This document shows, piece by piece, positions 39,972 to 41,878 of a DNA stretch of 41,878 nucleotides. The DNA is from Chloroflexota bacterium (GTDB lineage Bacteria; Chloroflexota; Chloroflexia; Thermomicrobiales; JADLAZ01), in contig JADLAZ010000038.1 of the NCBI GenBank assembly GCA_020849725.1, positions 1 to 41,878 on the forward strand. Direction: 5' to 3'. The notes under the pieces were generated by a model. It made no database searches, was not told where the DNA came from, and saw nothing but the letters and a program-made list of their open reading frames with translations. Both the position numbers and the translations under genes were made by a program. Position 1 is the stretch's first letter, and every line of letters starts with the position of its first letter.

Positions 39972-41878
39972 CTAACTAAGGAAGTAGCGGTTCTTCATCT
40001 TTCGAACATGGGTGGCCATCTCTGACGGCGACCAGTTCGCCGGTTTGTCACGACCTGCGCCGATGCTGCTATTGGCACTCTGGTCACCGACCATGAGGTT
40101 CTCGACATCGTCGAAGAACCGTTTCAGCCGCGCCTGGGAGACCCGCTGCAGTTCCGCATTGCTCGGTGCGTCGCTTACAGACTCACCATGGCTCTCCAGC
40201 AGAGCCTTTGCTTGAGCGATAGTCTGACAAGAATTGATTCTCGATTCAATATTATCCAGAACTTCCTGAGAGGAGACAATGTGACGCCGACCCTGTCCGG
40301 CTGTGAGGCGCGGCCGCCCGCCGTCATCTTCCTCGTGCAACTCGCGATACTCGTCACGAAGCGACCGTAGCGTTCCGACCCTGAACTTCTCTGGTCGGGT
40401 CAAGGTGATGTTCGGTTTGGCCGCGAGGCGCTGGGACTTGGACAGGGCCCGGCTGATGACCGTCGTCACGTGATAGCTCTCGTTGCCCTCGTCAACGAGC
40501 GAGATCGAATCCAGTTTGTGCCGGTCCTTGATGGACGGAAGCTTCTTGCGGACGCCTTCTGGTGTTGTGCCTTCGGCATCAAGCAACGCTCCTGCCTCTT
40601 GCGCCGCGGCCTCTTCGGCTTCCTGCTTCTGGCTTGGCGTGCGATCGTCAGGACCTTTTTCGTCCTTACCGAGCTTCTTCTTGGCCCAGTCCTTGCCCTT
40701 GCCGACCAGCCCCTTGATTGCGCCGCCGACCTTCTTCGCGATCTTGAGCGCGCCGCCGATGAGTTTGTCGATCATGCTGTTGATCGGCTTCTGGATCTTC
40801 TCGATGACGCCTTTGATCTTCTCGGCGATGCCGCCTAGACCCAGCAGGCTGGCCAGGAAGCCGATCGCCACCGGGATGGCCTTGCCCAGCGCCTGTTCGA
40901 CCAGATTGGCCGCGCCGCCGAGCGCGCCGCTGGCGATGGCGCTGACGCCGTCGATCACAGCGTTGACCAGGCCCATGATCTGGCTGCCGCGCTCGACGAA
41001 GAACATCACCACGTCGTAGATCATCTTGCAGGCTTTGATGAACGCCGACGCCGGGTTCAGCATGCTGATTAGCCAGGTGATGCCGGCGGTGATCACCTTG
41101 GTGATGACGAAGTCCTTGATGGCGTCCATCATCGTTTCTTTGAGACTAGCCAGCTTGTCCTGGATAAACTTCCACAGCCCGGCCGGTCCCTCCTTGACCA
41201 GCACGGTGAAGATCTCGACCGTCTTTTCGATGGCGGCGACTGTCTTTTCACCGACCACTTTGACGGCACGGGCTCGGATGTTGGCGTAGGTCAAGCCCAG
41301 GATCTGCAACACCAGCCCGAGGATGCCCTTGAGGTCAAAGCTCTCCGGCAGTGTGATGCCGGCCTCGGCCAGTGTGCCGAACAGCCAGCCCATCAGGCCC
41401 TTTTTCAGGTGCTGGACGATGTTGGCGACAAACTGGTTCAGGCCCATCTTGATGGCGCTGACCAGGTTGCCGAGGAACTTGATCGGGTCCTCGATGATCG
41501 TGTCGATGACGCCGACCGCCTTGGCCAGCACGCCCAGCAGCATGCTCTTGAGGTTCTTGATCGTCTCAATGACGCCGTTGACGGCGTCCTTGGCCTTCGC
41601 CCACAGGCCGTTGTTCGCGTCGCGCATCTCCTGGGCGCGGGCGTTGGCGGCGTCGCGGGCGGTGACGTACTTCTGGGCCAGGCTCTCGACCAGCGCGTCG
41701 CGCTTCGAGTCGACATCGCTGTCGAGTTGGTCAAATTTGCTGCCGATGGCTGCCGCTGCTTCCTGGCCGATCTTCTGCAGGTTCTTCGGCAGCGACGCCA
41801 CGTGCTGCTTGATCTCGGTGCGGCCCTGGGCGATGCGGTTGCGGGCGGCGGTCAGCTCCGCCCCGACGATGTCGGCTA
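39972..41878 (-). CDS. eCIS effector-like protein, C-terminal part (5' truncated by the window)
   Basis: The frame is open to the right edge, so the true start lies outside; the GTG at 41801 is probably internal (ADIVGAELTAARNRIAQGRT and following codons precede it). About 635 residues are visible. First comes coiled-coil (QKYVTARDAANARAQEMRDA), then a long run of hydrophobic and amphipathic helices ending GIAEKIKGVIEKIQKPINSM and KKVGGAIKGLVGKGKDWAKK, a region I know from DUF4157 eCIS cargo proteins. A charged linker (GPDDRTPSQKQEAEEAAAQE, then KLPSIKDRHKLDSISLVDEG) precedes the last 190 residues, which look like a separate toxin tip: RRHIVSSQEV, NLMVGDQSANSSIG and NWSPSEMATHVRKMKN. The His and Asn pattern suggests a nuclease-like toxin, unproven. 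The tip is lower in GC. Confidence 0.8.
   Translation of the reverse strand, partial: ADIVGAELTAARNRIAQGRTEIKQHVASLPKNLQKIGQEAAAAIGSKFDQLDSDVDSKRDALVESLAQKYVTARDAANARAQEMRDANNGLWAKAKDAVNGVIETIKNLKSMLLGVLAKAVGVIDTIIEDPIKFLGNLVSAIKMGLNQFVANIVQHLKKGLMGWLFGTLAEAGITLPESFDLKGILGLVLQILGLTYANIRARAVKVVGEKTVAAIEKTVEIFTVLVKEGPAGLWKFIQDKLASLKETMMDAIKDFVITKVITAGITWLISMLNPASAFIKACKMIYDVVMFFVERGSQIMGLVNAVIDGVSAIASGALGGAANLVEQALGKAIPVAIGFLASLLGLGGIAEKIKGVIEKIQKPINSMIDKLIGGALKIAKKVGGAIKGLVGKGKDWAKKKLGKDEKGPDDRTPSQKQEAEEAAAQEAGALLDAEGTTPEGVRKKLPSIKDRHKLDSISLVDEGNESYHVTTVISRALSKSQRLAAKPNITLTRPEKFRVGTLRSLRDEYRELHEEDDGGRPRLTAGQGRRHIVSSQEVLDNIESRINSCQTIAQAKALLESHGESVSDAPSNAELQRVSQARLKRFFDDVENLMVGDQSANSSIGAGRDKPANWSPSEMATHVRKMKNRYFLS

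Noticed and set aside
15146..41878. Prophage
   Set aside because: There are no capsid, portal, terminase, integrase or lysis genes. The gene set is that of an eCIS.

Overview
The window is about 42 kb of GC-rich bacterial chromosome (roughly two thirds G+C by eye). It most likely comes from the phylum Chloroflexota, perhaps the Thermomicrobia/Sphaerobacter side. That placement is an inference from the composition, the frr-uppS-cdsA housekeeping cluster, the style of the extracellular contractile injection system (eCIS) genes and a selenocysteine-encoding radical SAM gene. No rRNA or tRNA is present to confirm it.

The left part (1-15106) is mixed chromosomal backbone. A minus-strand block carries a formyltransferase-family gene, two small genes, frr, uppS and cdsA. 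Divergent from it lies a two-gene unit: a YggX-type Fe(II)-trafficking protein and a radical SAM protein. The radical SAM frame runs through an in-frame TGA to give Cys-Sec-Ala-Glu-Pro, with a SECIS-like hairpin directly behind the TGA. Next come a primary-type sigma factor with a clear promoter and a structured leader, a pair of small paralogous genes of unknown function, a DUF362 gene, a glutaredoxin, a secreted clan-A glycoside hydrolase, a small hypothetical gene, and a divergent pair of oxidoreductases (SDR and zinc alcohol dehydrogenase).

The right part (15146 to the window end) is one continuous minus-strand array of about 26.7 kb that encodes an eCIS. In transcription order it holds: a 5'-truncated effector-like protein with a toxin-like tip, a YbjN-fold protein, a DUF4255 cap protein, a single sheath, tube protein 1, a T4-baseplate-like assembly protein, a DUF6760-type small protein, tube protein 2, a giant DUF4157 (eCIS core) protein, a LysM tube/spike adaptor, a VgrG-like spike, a gp25-like wedge, a baseplate-J-like wedge, a tail-protein-I-like wedge fused to a degenerate response-regulator receiver, a DUF4159-type protein, and two very large paralogous membrane proteins that each carry an apparently intact C39-like cysteine peptidase domain. 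The AAA+ ATPase, tape measure and a separate PAAR tip are not in the window and may lie beyond its right edge.

The structural genes should build a contractile tube-sheath-baseplate particle. The DUF4157 and hydrophobic-helix proteins look like cargo or cargo-related proteins. The twin membrane peptidase proteins are the least expected part and could anchor the particle or process something at the membrane. The strongest single observations are the CUAEP-type selenoprotein with its recoding hairpin, the receiver-baseplate fusion, the paired membrane C39 proteins, and the lower-GC toxin-tip/YbjN cassette.
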